Source of the DNA: Roseibium porphyridii
Lineage (GTDB): Bacteria; Pseudomonadota; Alphaproteobacteria; Rhizobiales; Stappiaceae
Direction of reading: 5' to 3'
DNA: 64,000 nt
NCBI RefSeq assembly: GCF_026191725.2
Contig: NZ_CP120863.1
Span: forward strand, 4,630,001 to 4,694,000
Shown: positions 44,184 through 52,624 of the stretch, piece by piece
Position numbering within the stretch: position 1 is the first letter of the stretch
Layout of the letters: every line of letters starts with the position of its first letter
Program-made: the position numbers and the translations under genes
Notes under the pieces: model-generated
The model's database searches: none
Seen by the model: only the letters and a program-made list of their open reading frames with translations
Told to the model about the DNA's origin: nothing

Positions 44184-45205
44184 TACACCTCAGCCGCCAC
44201 CGCATTGTCGGCATCCTCACCATCGTCATACCCTATCATATTGAGTGGACGTGCCTTTCGTCCATTCAATTCGCACCAGTGGACAAGCGCTTCTTCGGCG
44301 CCATGCGTCACCCAGATTTGTTCGGCACCCGTTTCAAGAATGGTCCGGCAAAGGTCGTCCCAGTCGGCATGATCAGACAGGATCAGGGGCAATTCAGCGC
44401 CGCGCTGGCGTGCACGGGCGCGCACACGCATCCAACCGGAGGCCATGGCAGTCACGGGGTCGCCGAACCGCCGCGCCCATCTGTCCGCAAGCTGGCCAGG
44501 GGGACACAGGATGATCTCTCCCTGAAGCTCTTTACCCCGTTTTGCGACGGGTTCCACGGAGCCCAGATCAATGCCCTGGCTCTGGTAATACGCGGTCAGT
44601 TTTTCCAGTGCGCCGTGTAGATAAATCGTCTTCTCGTAGCCCGCTGCGCGCAATTCTCCGATGACCCTTTGCGCCTTGCCAAGCGCATAGGCTCCAACGA
44701 GATGGGCCTGTTCGGGGAACAGATCATGGGAGGACAGGAGTTTGTCGATCTCCTGCGATGCCGGAGGATGGCGGAACACCGGCAGACCGAAGGTCGCTTC
44801 CGTCACGAAAGTGTCGCAGCGAATAAGCTCAAATTCGGCGCAAGTCGGGTCACTCTGTCTTTTGTAGTCTCCAGAGACCACTGTCCGCCGACCTCCCTTT
44901 TGCAGCAAAACCTGGGCGGACCCAAGAACATGACCAGCTGGGTGAAGCGACACAGTGACGCCACCGACGGTGAGTGTCTCGCCGCACTCCGCAGACTGAG
45001 CCGTGCCGCAAAAATTCTCGCCGTAGCGGATCGCCATGATGTCCAGCGTCTGACGTGTGGCCAGAACCGCGCCGTGACCCGCCCGAGCATGGTCGGCATG
45101 CCCATGCGTGATAATGGCCTTTTCGACCGGTCTTATCGGGTCAATATGCGCACCGGCCTGAGAACAAAAGAGCCCTTCCGGCGCGAGCGTGAGGAGATCG
45201 GACAT
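44183..45205 (-). CDS. Ligase-associated DNA damage response exonuclease (MBL fold)
   Basis: Metallo-beta-lactamase/beta-CASP nuclease of 340 residues, matching the exonuclease that accompanies the ATP-dependent ligase in the LPD repair set. Metal motif HGHADHA (His34-His39), a second histidine in HPAGHVLGSAQV, the aspartate in VVSGDYKRQ, and a beta-CASP region ending in LILSDHADWDDLC and IWVTHGAEEALVHWCE are present. It is separated from ligase, helicase and PdeM. On its 3' side an NTF2-like and a beta-helix gene overlap it in series. A GTTC-N7-GTCA sequence at 45220-45234, 15 bases upstream of the ATG, is an imperfect LexA box. Confidence 0.88.
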   Translation of the reverse strand: MSDLLTLAPEGLFCSQAGAHIDPIRPVEKAIITHGHADHARAGHGAVLATRQTLDIMAIRYGENFCGTAQSAECGETLTVGGVTVSLHPAGHVLGSAQVLLQKGGRRTVVSGDYKRQSDPTCAEFELIRCDTFVTEATFGLPVFRHPPASQEIDKLLSSHDLFPEQAHLVGAYALGKAQRVIGELRAAGYEKTIYLHGALEKLTAYYQSQGIDLGSVEPVAKRGKELQGEIILCPPGQLADRWARRFGDPVTAMASGWMRVRARARQRGAELPLILSDHADWDDLCRTILETGAEQIWVTHGAEEALVHWCELNGRKARPLNMIGYDDGEDADNAVAAEV

Positions 45206-45276
45206 CTGGATCTAACTAGGTTCGGCTTTTGTCAAAGCCATATCCAAGCAGTCCGAAAACCGCCTGGAATTCAAGA

Positions 45277-46491
45277 CTACTGACAATAGGTGTATTCGAT
45301 CCGGCAGTTGGAGGCGCCGTTGTTGGCGCACCACCCCATCGCAAAACCCTGGGCCGCCTGCTCACTCTCTCCTGCTCCGATACCGTTGCTGCCGGGAGCG
45401 ATCGCAAGCGCGTGACATCTGGCCTGCGTTGTGTCGGCGATCCGGCATTGCGGCCCACCACAATAGTTCATGGCGAACTGCTCGGCTCCGGCCTGTGTTG
45501 GTGCAGCTCCGTGACCGTACGCGCCGTTCGGCGCGAGCGCGAACGCCATCCAGCCGCCGGCTGAGCCGGTTGACCTGTTTTGCACCGGTTGCTGCGGAGG
45601 CTGACTGCCACATTGCTGAAAAATGCCTGATATTTGCTGTCCGTTGGAGCACATTATGCCACCCCACTGGAAACCGCGCTGGCCACGATCGGTCGCAACT
45701 TCAAACCAGTCATAACCGTCAAACCGAACGCCGGTGTTTCTGAGGATCGTGACCCAGGTTCCCTCGGTCAGACTTCCAACCTGTGCATAGTTGGTTCCCG
45801 GACCGCCACGAAGTTTTCCGCCAAGAGATTGTCCCTGAACATTCAATTGCTGTGCAGCATTCGCAGCCTGCTGGGGGTTCTGTGCGGACCGGGCACCGCA
45901 TTGCTCGAAAATGCCCGCGATCTGCTGGCCATAGGAGCACATGATACCGCCCCACTGAAAACCGCGCTGTCCACGGTCAGTTGCAACTTCAAACCAGTCG
46001 TAGCCGTTAAACCGAACGCCAGTGTTTGTCAGGATGGTGATCCATGTTCCTTCGGCAAGACTTCCCGTCTGGCGAAAATTCATGCCTGGCCCATCGCGAA
46101 GTTTGCCACCGAGCGACTGACCCTGAGCATTCAGGCGCGTCTCATTTCCGCCGACAGCGCCCCCCGCGTGGGTCTGACTACGTGTGGGGCGCGGAGCCGC
46201 CAGCTGGCAGGCAAAGGCAACGTCGCCGAGATAAAGCGCGGGCTGACCGTTTTGGTCCGCAAAAGACACTTCCTCGAGGTCATTGAAATATCCACCGCGC
46301 CCGTCCGGAACAAGGTTCAGGTTACCAGTGTCACCTTGATAGACTGCACGCCCCTCTTCGGGGATCGTTTGCACGAATGCGAAACCGTCGCCGAGATTGC
46401 ATTGATAAGCAAGACTTTCCGAGGCAGCCGAGATGCCATGGCCCGAGACCACTCCTGCAGCCAAAAACCCCATAAAAACAAACGATTTCAA
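45277..46491 (-). CDS. Exported protein with duplicated SH3-like domain and DUF4189
   Basis: Secreted or periplasmic protein of 404 residues. After a signal peptide come a short beta domain (~25-100), two SH3b-like repeats of 80 residues each (120-199 and 216-295, sharing LGGKLR-GPG, GTW-TIL-NTGVRF-GYDWFEVATDRGQRGFQWGGIMC), a glutamine-rich linker and a C-terminal DUF4189 domain (AFALAPNGAYGHG, ALAIAPGSNG, FAMGWC). The repeats suggest binding to cell-wall peptides. It is divergent from the DEXH helicase; a LexA box sits 51 bases before its start, so it may share that control. Confidence 0.75.
   Translation of the reverse strand: MKSFVFMGFLAAGVVSGHGISAASESLAYQCNLGDGFAFVQTIPEEGRAVYQGDTGNLNLVPDGRGGYFNDLEEVSFADQNGQPALYLGDVAFACQLAAPRPTRSQTHAGGAVGGNETRLNAQGQSLGGKLRDGPGMNFRQTGSLAEGTWITILTNTGVRFNGYDWFEVATDRGQRGFQWGGIMCSYGQQIAGIFEQCGARSAQNPQQAANAAQQLNVQGQSLGGKLRGGPGTNYAQVGSLTEGTWVTILRNTGVRFDGYDWFEVATDRGQRGFQWGGIMCSNGQQISGIFQQCGSQPPQQPVQNRSTGSAGGWMAFALAPNGAYGHGAAPTQAGAEQFAMNYCGGPQCRIADTTQARCHALAIAPGSNGIGAGESEQAAQGFAMGWCANNGASNCRIEYTYCQ
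45607..46134 (-). repeat. Recent 240-bp internal duplication encoding two SH3 domains
   Basis: Two in-frame 240-bp units (45895-46134 and 45607-45846), 288 bases apart, encode nearly the same 80 residues; differences are few and mostly conservative. A ~48-base glutamine/alanine-rich linker separates them. Confidence 0.75.
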
Positions 46492-46541
46492 GTAACCCTC
46501 CTAATCGAAATTTCTAAGTGAGAATTGACCATTGGGAAGCT

Positions 46542-46556
46542 GAACACAAGCTGAAC
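46542..46556. promoter_or_regulatory. LexA (SOS) box, GAAC-N7-GAAC
   Basis: GAACACAAGCTGAAC at 46542-46556 is a perfect match to the alphaproteobacterial LexA consensus GTTC-N7-GTTC read on the other strand. It is embedded in a tandem repeat AAGCTGAACA with an 11-base period (46537-46546, 46548-46557). It lies 53 bases before the DEXH helicase start and 51 before the divergent SH3 protein. Confidence 0.78.
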
Positions 46557-46608
46557 AAATAAGGGCGGACCACTCGCCTTTTTTTCCGGCCTATCCTAAA
46601 ACGGGGAC

Positions 46609-49113
46609 ATGGATGCCCCACTCCTACCCAACCGCTTCCAGAACTGGTTCGCCTCGCGCGGTTGGGCGCCGCGTGCGCACCAATTGCAGCTGATCGACCA
46701 TCTGGAGCAAGGTCACTCCACCCTATTGATCGCACCAACAGGTGCAGGCAAAACGCTTGCAGGGTTCCTGCCGAGCCTGGTGGAACTGGAGCAAAAGGGC
46801 AAACGCAAGCCCGGACAGGCCGGACGCGGTATCCACACGCTTTACATTTCACCGCTCAAGGCGCTCGCCGTTGACATTGCCCGTAATCTTGAAGCACCGG
46901 TCGCGGAAATGGGCCTGCCCATCAAGCTGGAAACCCGGACCGGTGACACACCTTCTCACAAACGCCAGAGACAAAAACTCAATCCACCGGACATTCTGCT
47001 GACGACCCCGGAGCAGATCGCTCTGTTGTTGTCCGATCCGTTGTCCGCGCGTCTGTTCGGATCCCTTGAAACGGTCATCCTGGATGAACTCCATGCGCTG
47101 GTGACTTCCAAGCGCGGCGATCTGCTGGCTCTGGGCCTTGCCCGGTTGCGGCGCCTTGCACCGGGTCTGAGAACAATCGGCTTGTCCGCGACAGTGGCAG
47201 AGCCTGAAGACCTTCAGGCCTACCTTGTCGATCAGACCGATCCGGAAAAACGAAACTTGTCGCATGTGGTTAAGGTCAGCGGCGGTGCCCAGCCGGATAT
47301 TTCCATCCTCGATTCAGAAGAGCGTCTTCCCTGGTCGGGTCATTCGTCGCGTTACGCCATCCCTGACATCTACCAAATGATCAAGGCGCACAATGTTTCG
47401 CTGCTGTTCGTCAACACGCGCAGCCAGGCCGAGATGGTTTTCCAGGAACTGTGGCGGATCAATGAGGATACATTGCCGATCGCGCTTCACCACGGTTCAC
47501 TGGATGTCGGCCAGCGACGCAAGGTCGAGGCTGCAATGGCGTCGGGTGGTCTGCGGGCGGTTGTTGCCACCTCTTCCCTGGATATGGGCATCGACTGGGG
47601 CGACATCGATCTTGTCATCAATATCGGCGCACCGAAGGGAGCCAGCCGCCTTGCCCAGAGGATCGGGCGCGCCAACCACCGCATGGACGACCCCTCCAAG
47701 GCCATCTTGATTCCATCCAACAGGTTCGAGGTGCTTGAATGCCAGGCGGCACTTGCTGCTTCAAAAAGGGGTGAGCAAGACACGCCTCCGCTGCGCAAGG
47801 GCGCCCTGGACGTTCTTGCCCAGCATCTGCTCGGCCTCGCCTGCGCCGATCCTCTGGACGCGGTTGCCATATTTGATGAAATCCGTTCTTCGGAGACCTA
47901 TCGGCAACTCGACTGGGAGACTTTCGAGCGGGTGCTCGATTTTGTTGCCACTGGTGGATACGCGCTGAAAAGCTATGAACAATACGCAAAGCTGCGCAAG
48001 GCGAAGGATGGACTCTGGCGCATTTCGCACCCGAAGATTGCGCAGCAATACCGGCTGAATGTCGGCACGATTGTCGAGGCTCCCAAGCTGAAGGTGCGGT
48101 TGGTTCGGTCGAAGGCCGATGGCCGGCGCACGCCTGTCGGGCGTGGTGGTCGAATTCTGGGAGAAATCGAGGAGTATTTCATCGACCAGATGACACCGGG
48201 CGACACATTCCTGTTCGGCGGAGAGATCGTCCGTTTCGAAGGTATCAAGGAAACCGAGGCCTATGTTTCCCGGTCGAAAAGCGAAAACCCGATGATCCCG
48301 TCCTATATGGGCGGCAAATTTCCGCTCTCCACGTATCTGGCCGAAGGGGTCAGAGCGATGCTTGCAGATCCGCCTTCCTGGAAAGAGTTGCCGCATCAGG
48401 TGCGCGACTGGCTGGAGATCCAGCGCGACAAGTCCGTGCTGCCAGCCAAGGACGGATTGCTGGTCGAGACCTTCCCCAGATCCAACAAGCATTACATGGT
48501 CTGCTATCCGTTCGAAGGCCGTTTGGCGCACCAGACGCTCGGCATGCTGCTCACCAAACGGCTAGAGCGGATGGGCGCAAGACCCATGGGATTTGTTGCG
48601 AACGACTATGCGCTGTCCATTTGGGGTCTTGGCGACCTGTCGCTTCTGTTTTCGTCAGGAAAGATCCCGCTGGAAAAGTTGTTCGAACAAGACATTCTGG
48701 GCGACGATCTTGATGCGTGGCTGGCTGAATCCAGTCTGATGAAACGCACGTTTCGCAACTGTGCGGTGATCGCCGGCCTCATTGAGCGCCGGCATCCGGG
48801 CAAAGAGAAATCCGGCAGGCAGGTCACCGTATCGACTGACTTGATCTATGATGTTCTGCGCGCTCATGAACCGGATCACGTCTTGCTGAAAGCAACCTGG
48901 AACGATGCGGCGGAAGGACTTTTGGATATCTCGCGTCTGGGGGAACTTCTCACACGTATTCAGGGACGAATCACGCATACTAGCCTTGAGCACGTCTCTC
49001 CACTCGCCGTGCCCATTCTCCTGGAAATAGGCAAGGAACCGGTCTACGGGGAAGCGATGGATTCGCTATTGGAAGAGACGGCAGAGGAGCTGGTTCTGGA
49101 GGCCATGGAATGA
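46609..49113 (+). CDS. Ligase-associated DNA damage response DEXH-box helicase (Lhr-like)
   Basis: Superfamily 2 DNA helicase of 834 residues. The core has Walker A in APTGAGKTLAG (45-49), motif II DELH (159-162), SATVAEP, the SRLAQRIGRANHR motif VI, a winged-helix segment and the long Lhr-core C-terminal domain. Length and the pairing with pdeM match the DEXH helicase of the LPD repair set. It probably unwinds or remodels damaged DNA for the exonuclease and ligase. Its stop overlaps the pdeM start (ATGA). A perfect LexA box is 53 bases upstream. Confidence 0.92.
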   Translation: MDAPLLPNRFQNWFASRGWAPRAHQLQLIDHLEQGHSTLLIAPTGAGKTLAGFLPSLVELEQKGKRKPGQAGRGIHTLYISPLKALAVDIARNLEAPVAEMGLPIKLETRTGDTPSHKRQRQKLNPPDILLTTPEQIALLLSDPLSARLFGSLETVILDELHALVTSKRGDLLALGLARLRRLAPGLRTIGLSATVAEPEDLQAYLVDQTDPEKRNLSHVVKVSGGAQPDISILDSEERLPWSGHSSRYAIPDIYQMIKAHNVSLLFVNTRSQAEMVFQELWRINEDTLPIALHHGSLDVGQRRKVEAAMASGGLRAVVATSSLDMGIDWGDIDLVINIGAPKGASRLAQRIGRANHRMDDPSKAILIPSNRFEVLECQAALAASKRGEQDTPPLRKGALDVLAQHLLGLACADPLDAVAIFDEIRSSETYRQLDWETFERVLDFVATGGYALKSYEQYAKLRKAKDGLWRISHPKIAQQYRLNVGTIVEAPKLKVRLVRSKADGRRTPVGRGGRILGEIEEYFIDQMTPGDTFLFGGEIVRFEGIKETEAYVSRSKSENPMIPSYMGGKFPLSTYLAEGVRAMLADPPSWKELPHQVRDWLEIQRDKSVLPAKDGLLVETFPRSNKHYMVCYPFEGRLAHQTLGMLLTKRLERMGARPMGFVANDYALSIWGLGDLSLLFSSGKIPLEKLFEQDILGDDLDAWLAESSLMKRTFRNCAVIAGLIERRHPGKEKSGRQVTVSTDLIYDVLRAHEPDHVLLKATWNDAAEGLLDISRLGELLTRIQGRITHTSLEHVSPLAVPILLEIGKEPVYGEAMDSLLEETAEELVLEAME

Positions 49114-49847
49114 GTGCACTCACGTCACATTTGCGCAAATACACAGCTGCGCCGGTGTGTCATGACATTCAGATCAATGGACAACTGGTGGGTCTCCACG
49201 ACAGCGGCGTTTTGTGGTGGCCGGATGAGGCAACCCTCGTTGTGGCCGACCTGCATCTTGAAAAAGGCTCCAGCTATGCCCGGCGCGGCATCATGCTGCC
49301 GCCTTACGACACTGGCGTCACGCTGGAAAAACTCGCAGGTGTTATCGATGCTTTCGATCCTGCCCGTGTGATCTGCCTCGGCGACAGTTTTCATGATCCG
49401 GACGGATCGGACCGCCTGCCCGCCCCATACCGTGCCATGCTGACAACATTGCAACTCGGACGGGAATGGATCTGGGTCACAGGCAATCATGACCCGGTGG
49501 CTCCCGTCCGGCTTTGCGGTGAAACAGTCGACGATGTTGCCATCGGACCTTTGACCTTTCGGCATGAGCCGATCGAAGGTGTTGGAGCGGTCGACGCCGT
49601 GGGTGAGGTCTGTGGTCACTTGCACCCCGCCGCCAGAGTGCGGCGGTTTGGACGCTCGATCCGTCGAGCCTGCTTTGCAACAGATGGCACCCGCCTGATT
49701 TTGCCCGCGTTCGGTGCATTGACGGGTGGCCTTAATGTGACCGACGAGGCATACGCCTTGATTTTCCAGCGCAGGAAATTTTCTGTCTTCATGTTGGGCA
49801 ACGACCGACTGTTTCCGTTCACAGCGTCGCGGCTTGTCGCAGACTGA
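49110..49847 (+). CDS. pdeM: Ligase-associated DNA damage response endonuclease PdeM
   Basis: Calcineurin-type metallophosphoesterase of 245 residues that acts as the endonuclease of the LPD repair set. The metal ligands are in DLHLEKG (47-53), LGDSFHD (90-96), GNHDP (125-129) and GHLHP (169-173), the full phosphoesterase pattern. The ATG overlaps the helicase stop, so the two are translationally coupled. Co-regulation by the upstream LexA box is expected. Confidence 0.92.
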   Translation: MSALTSHLRKYTAAPVCHDIQINGQLVGLHDSGVLWWPDEATLVVADLHLEKGSSYARRGIMLPPYDTGVTLEKLAGVIDAFDPARVICLGDSFHDPDGSDRLPAPYRAMLTTLQLGREWIWVTGNHDPVAPVRLCGETVDDVAIGPLTFRHEPIEGVGAVDAVGEVCGHLHPAARVRRFGRSIRRACFATDGTRLILPAFGALTGGLNVTDEAYALIFQRRKFSVFMLGNDRLFPFTASRLVAD

Positions 49848-49857
49848 CGATCAAAGA

Positions 49858-50445
49858 GTGACCAACACTTACTCCACCTTGCTGATTTTCGGCACATCTC
49901 ACGCCGGAAAATCTACTCTTGCAACACGTATCGGCAAAGACCTTGGCTGGCCCGCTCTATCCACGGACAAAATGGGAAGGCATCCGGGCAGACCTTGGCC
50001 CAGTGTCAGGAAACAGGTCGCCGAATTTTATTCGAAACTGTCAGAGGAAACTATTTACTGGTTTCTGCGAGTTCATCATGAAAACATGTGGCCGCACCTC
50101 AAAGACAGGATCAGCACCGCCAGTCAATCGGGTTCAGGGTGTGTGATTGAGGGATCGGCACTTCGCCCGGAATTCATTGCCGAAATGCAACTACCCCGCA
50201 CCCTCACAGTCGGGCTTTATGCGAGCAATGCATTTCTGAGGCAGCGCATGGAAGCTGAAAGTCTCTATTCGGATCAGGATGAGCCAACGAAACAGTTGAT
50301 AGAGAAATTCATTCGGCGCTCACTTACAGACAACGACAACATTGTTGAAGCGGCAACGCGTTATGGGTTGCCATTGATAGATGTGTCGGATCCATCATTT
50401 CTCGGCGTCGAAGCCGATCGGCTCGTTGAGAAACTGCGCCAATAA
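49858..50445 (+). CDS. P-loop NTPase, kinase-like, unknown substrate
   Basis: Small P-loop protein of about 195 residues. Walker A GTSHAGKST is near the start; a lid-like arginine-rich helix (RQRMEAES, FIRRSLTDND) and GCVIEGSALRPEF follow, as in small-molecule or nucleotide kinases. No family name can be assigned. GTG 49858 lies 10 bases after pdeM and is preferred to TTG 49834, which would overlap pdeM, though neither has a clear ribosome site. It could be part of the helicase-pdeM operon. Confidence 0.65.
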   Translation: MTNTYSTLLIFGTSHAGKSTLATRIGKDLGWPALSTDKMGRHPGRPWPSVRKQVAEFYSKLSEETIYWFLRVHHENMWPHLKDRISTASQSGSGCVIEGSALRPEFIAEMQLPRTLTVGLYASNAFLRQRMEAESLYSDQDEPTKQLIEKFIRRSLTDNDNIVEAATRYGLPLIDVSDPSFLGVEADRLVEKLRQ

Positions 50446-50471
50446 CCAGGCGGAGCTGTTTTCTGTTCGCA

Positions 50472-50579
50472 TCATAGCAAGCGATAGCCGGCGAAAATCA
50501 GAACGGCGATCACAACGACAATCAGGATTACGTTCTTGCGCAGCTCCTTGCGCACAAAACTGTCGAGCTCTTTGCTCAT
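50472..50579 (-). CDS. 35-residue single-pass membrane protein
   Basis: Very short gene. The start ATG 50579 has GAGGG 7 bases upstream. The peptide begins with a charged amphipathic stretch (MSKELDSFVRKELRKN), then a ~17-residue hydrophobic helix (VILIVVVIAVLIFAGY) and ends RLL. It follows the AI-2E permease on the same strand after 39 bases, so it may be a small partner or regulator of that permease. No homologue family recognised. Confidence 0.6.
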   Translation of the reverse strand: MSKELDSFVRKELRKNVILIVVVIAVLIFAGYRLL

Positions 50580-50618
50580 ATGGTCGCCCTCAAAACCAAA
50601 TTCCCAGCAACAGGTTGT

Positions 50619-51734
50619 TTACGCCTCAGGTGTGTTTTCCTCTTCACCTACTTTCACCCAAGCGATCACCAATTCATAAAACACAGCCAACACGACAGGC
50701 CCGAGAAAGAGCCCCAACAAACCGTGGGCAATCGTTCCGCCCAGGACACCGATCAATATGATCAGCATGGGCGTATCCAGGCCCCGTGACATCAGGATGG
50801 GCCTGAGAACATTGTCGACGAGCATGACCGGAACCATCAGCACCGTGAAGAGAAGCGCCGGCACAAGATCCCAGGCACTCCATGCCCAGATGATTGTCGG
50901 CAGGATGACCAGCGCAGGCCCTATCTGGACAATGCAAAGCACGAGCGCAACGAAAGTCAGAATACCCGCAAGCGGCACTGAAAATGCGATTAGAATAACG
51001 CCCGTCAGAAGTCCCTGAATGACGGCAACGCCGATGACACCGCGAGAGACATTGCGGATGGTTGCGCCTGCAAGATCCACAAATTCCGCACCGCGCGGCG
51101 CGATGATCCTGTCCGCAAAACGCTTCGCCCCCTTGGCCAGCGAGGGCCCGGGTACGAAAAGGCATCCGGCCAGTATGATCGACACGACAAAGAAGAGGAC
51201 GCTTCCACTCAGGGAGGCCAGCACGGACAAGATACGGCTGCCGGCGGGAACGAGCATCGGCCCAACCTTTGTCAGAAACAGTTCAAGACTGCGCTGCGCC
51301 AACCCCCAGAACTCGGCAATCTTCTCACCGACCAGAGGGAGGCCTGCGATCCGCTCCGGCAGCGTGGGCAAATTCAGTTTGCCGCCCGACACCGCTTCAA
51401 ACCAGGACTGCAAGGTTTCAACAAGGCTGACGACCAACACAGCAACCGGCCCAATGACAACGGCGAGGCAAAACAGCGTGAGCAACACGGCTGAGAGTAT
51501 CTTGCGTCCACCAAGCTTGCCGGCCAACCAGGCGTAAACCGGGTATAGCGCCACGGTCAGAACCACTGCCCAAAGCAAAAACAGAAAGAAAGGTGCTATC
51601 AACTGCAGAGAAAAATAGGCAAACAGCCCCAAAACACCAAGCCGGATGGCTATGTCGATTACCCTGGCATCAACCGACGGATTTGAGTTGGCATCCATGC
51701 CACCCGATGTTTCAGTCGAAGGTTCATCACTCAT
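50619..51734 (-). CDS. AI-2E family permease
   Basis: Polytopic inner-membrane protein of 371 residues of the AI-2E (TqsA/YdiK-like) family. About eight helices, with the family order: two N-terminal helices, an amphipathic region (LETLQSWFEAVSGG), then a dense C-terminal set ending with the conserved LGGTIAHGLLGLFLGPVVLAVFYEL. Family members export or antiport small solutes; the solute is unknown. ATG 51734 is preferred to GTG 51770. It is the upstream neighbour of the 35-residue protein and follows the TIGR02186 gene by 110 bases on the same strand. Confidence 0.85.
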   Translation of the reverse strand: MSDEPSTETSGGMDANSNPSVDARVIDIAIRLGVLGLFAYFSLQLIAPFFLFLLWAVVLTVALYPVYAWLAGKLGGRKILSAVLLTLFCLAVVIGPVAVLVVSLVETLQSWFEAVSGGKLNLPTLPERIAGLPLVGEKIAEFWGLAQRSLELFLTKVGPMLVPAGSRILSVLASLSGSVLFFVVSIILAGCLFVPGPSLAKGAKRFADRIIAPRGAEFVDLAGATIRNVSRGVIGVAVIQGLLTGVILIAFSVPLAGILTFVALVLCIVQIGPALVILPTIIWAWSAWDLVPALLFTVLMVPVMLVDNVLRPILMSRGLDTPMLIILIGVLGGTIAHGLLGLFLGPVVLAVFYELVIAWVKVGEEENTPEA

Positions 51735-51844
51735 CTGGGCCCCACGCGCTTCTGGATGTTCCACCGGCACCGAAGAATAACGATGATAGACAACAGCGCC
51801 AGCCCCAAGTGGCGCTCTGCCATCTCGAAATCAGGGTGCCGACC

Positions 51845-52624
51845 CTAGTCTTTGCGGAAAATCACACCTGCGAGCCAACCGGTGAAAATCGCCAGCATGA
51901 CCGCCAGCACACCGTAGAAGAACGGGTAGTTCTGGGCGAGTTCGAACGTAATTTGCTCAAAACCGATCTTGGCGACCGCGAGGCTTTCTTCGGTTTGCGA
52001 GACGACCTCTCCGTGGTGGAAGAGGAAACTTTTTACCTTGTAGTCTCCAACCGGGATGTTTGCCGGTAGAGGAATGTTGGTGCGGAACATCGTATGGGTG
52101 AGAAACTCGATCGATGTTTCCTGTTCCGAATAGAGCCCGGCCTCCTGACGCAGACGAACAAACGCCTTTCGAAAGTCGTCACGATCAGAGAGCGGCACGT
52201 TCGAGACACCCGAAACCGCCAGATTGATGTGGTTGAGACCGATGCCAAGTTCATCAAGGACAGTCCTGTCGGCCATTAGTCCGATATCGACCGAACTCGC
52301 CACCGCATAAAAGGACGGTACGGCCTGGAAACGCTCGGCCTCCCGATTGACCCAGACCCCCAGAAACCGGCCTTTTCGACGAGTGGTGATGTCCTGCGGC
52401 GGTCCTTCAACGACAATCGCCAATTCATAGCCGCTCGGGTCGTTCGGCTGACGGGCAATATGGCTTGCCTGTCCGAATATGACGATTTCAGTTCCTGTGA
52501 AGTTGGACTGGATCGACACAACATCGGAGGAAAGCGCCGTGACCAGATCTTCGTTCGAAGGGTTCTGCGCGTGCACACCAACCGGGAACAGCATCAGGGA
52601 CAGCAGAAGAACCAGGCGCATCAT
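51845..52624 (-). CDS. TIGR02186-family membrane-anchored protein
   Basis: Protein of 259 residues with a signal peptide (LVLLLSLMLFPVGVHA), a large periplasmic region with the phrases VVSIQSNFTGTEIVIFGQ and RRKGRFLGVWVN, and one C-terminal membrane helix (FFYGVLAVMLAIFTGWLAGVIF) with a short basic tail. This matches the alphaproteobacterial TIGR02186 family, which usually sits beside a TauE/SafE permease, as here. Function unproven. ATG 52624 overlaps the TSUP stop by 4 bases. Confidence 0.82.
   Translation of the reverse strand: MMRLVLLLSLMLFPVGVHAQNPSNEDLVTALSSDVVSIQSNFTGTEIVIFGQASHIARQPNDPSGYELAIVVEGPPQDITTRRKGRFLGVWVNREAERFQAVPSFYAVASSVDIGLMADRTVLDELGIGLNHINLAVSGVSNVPLSDRDDFRKAFVRLRQEAGLYSEQETSIEFLTHTMFRTNIPLPANIPVGDYKVKSFLFHHGEVVSQTEESLAVAKIGFEQITFELAQNYPFFYGVLAVMLAIFTGWLAGVIFRKD

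Noticed and set aside
45220..45234. LexA box before the repair exonuclease
   Set aside because: GTTC-N7-GTCA departs from GTTC-N7-GTTC at the last two bases. Not strong enough to call, so mentioned only in the gene entry.
46501..46608. Sigma-70 promoter around TTGACC at 46525 before the DEXH helicase
   Set aside because: No convincing -10 lies 16-18 bases downstream, so the start site cannot be placed. The LexA box is called alone.
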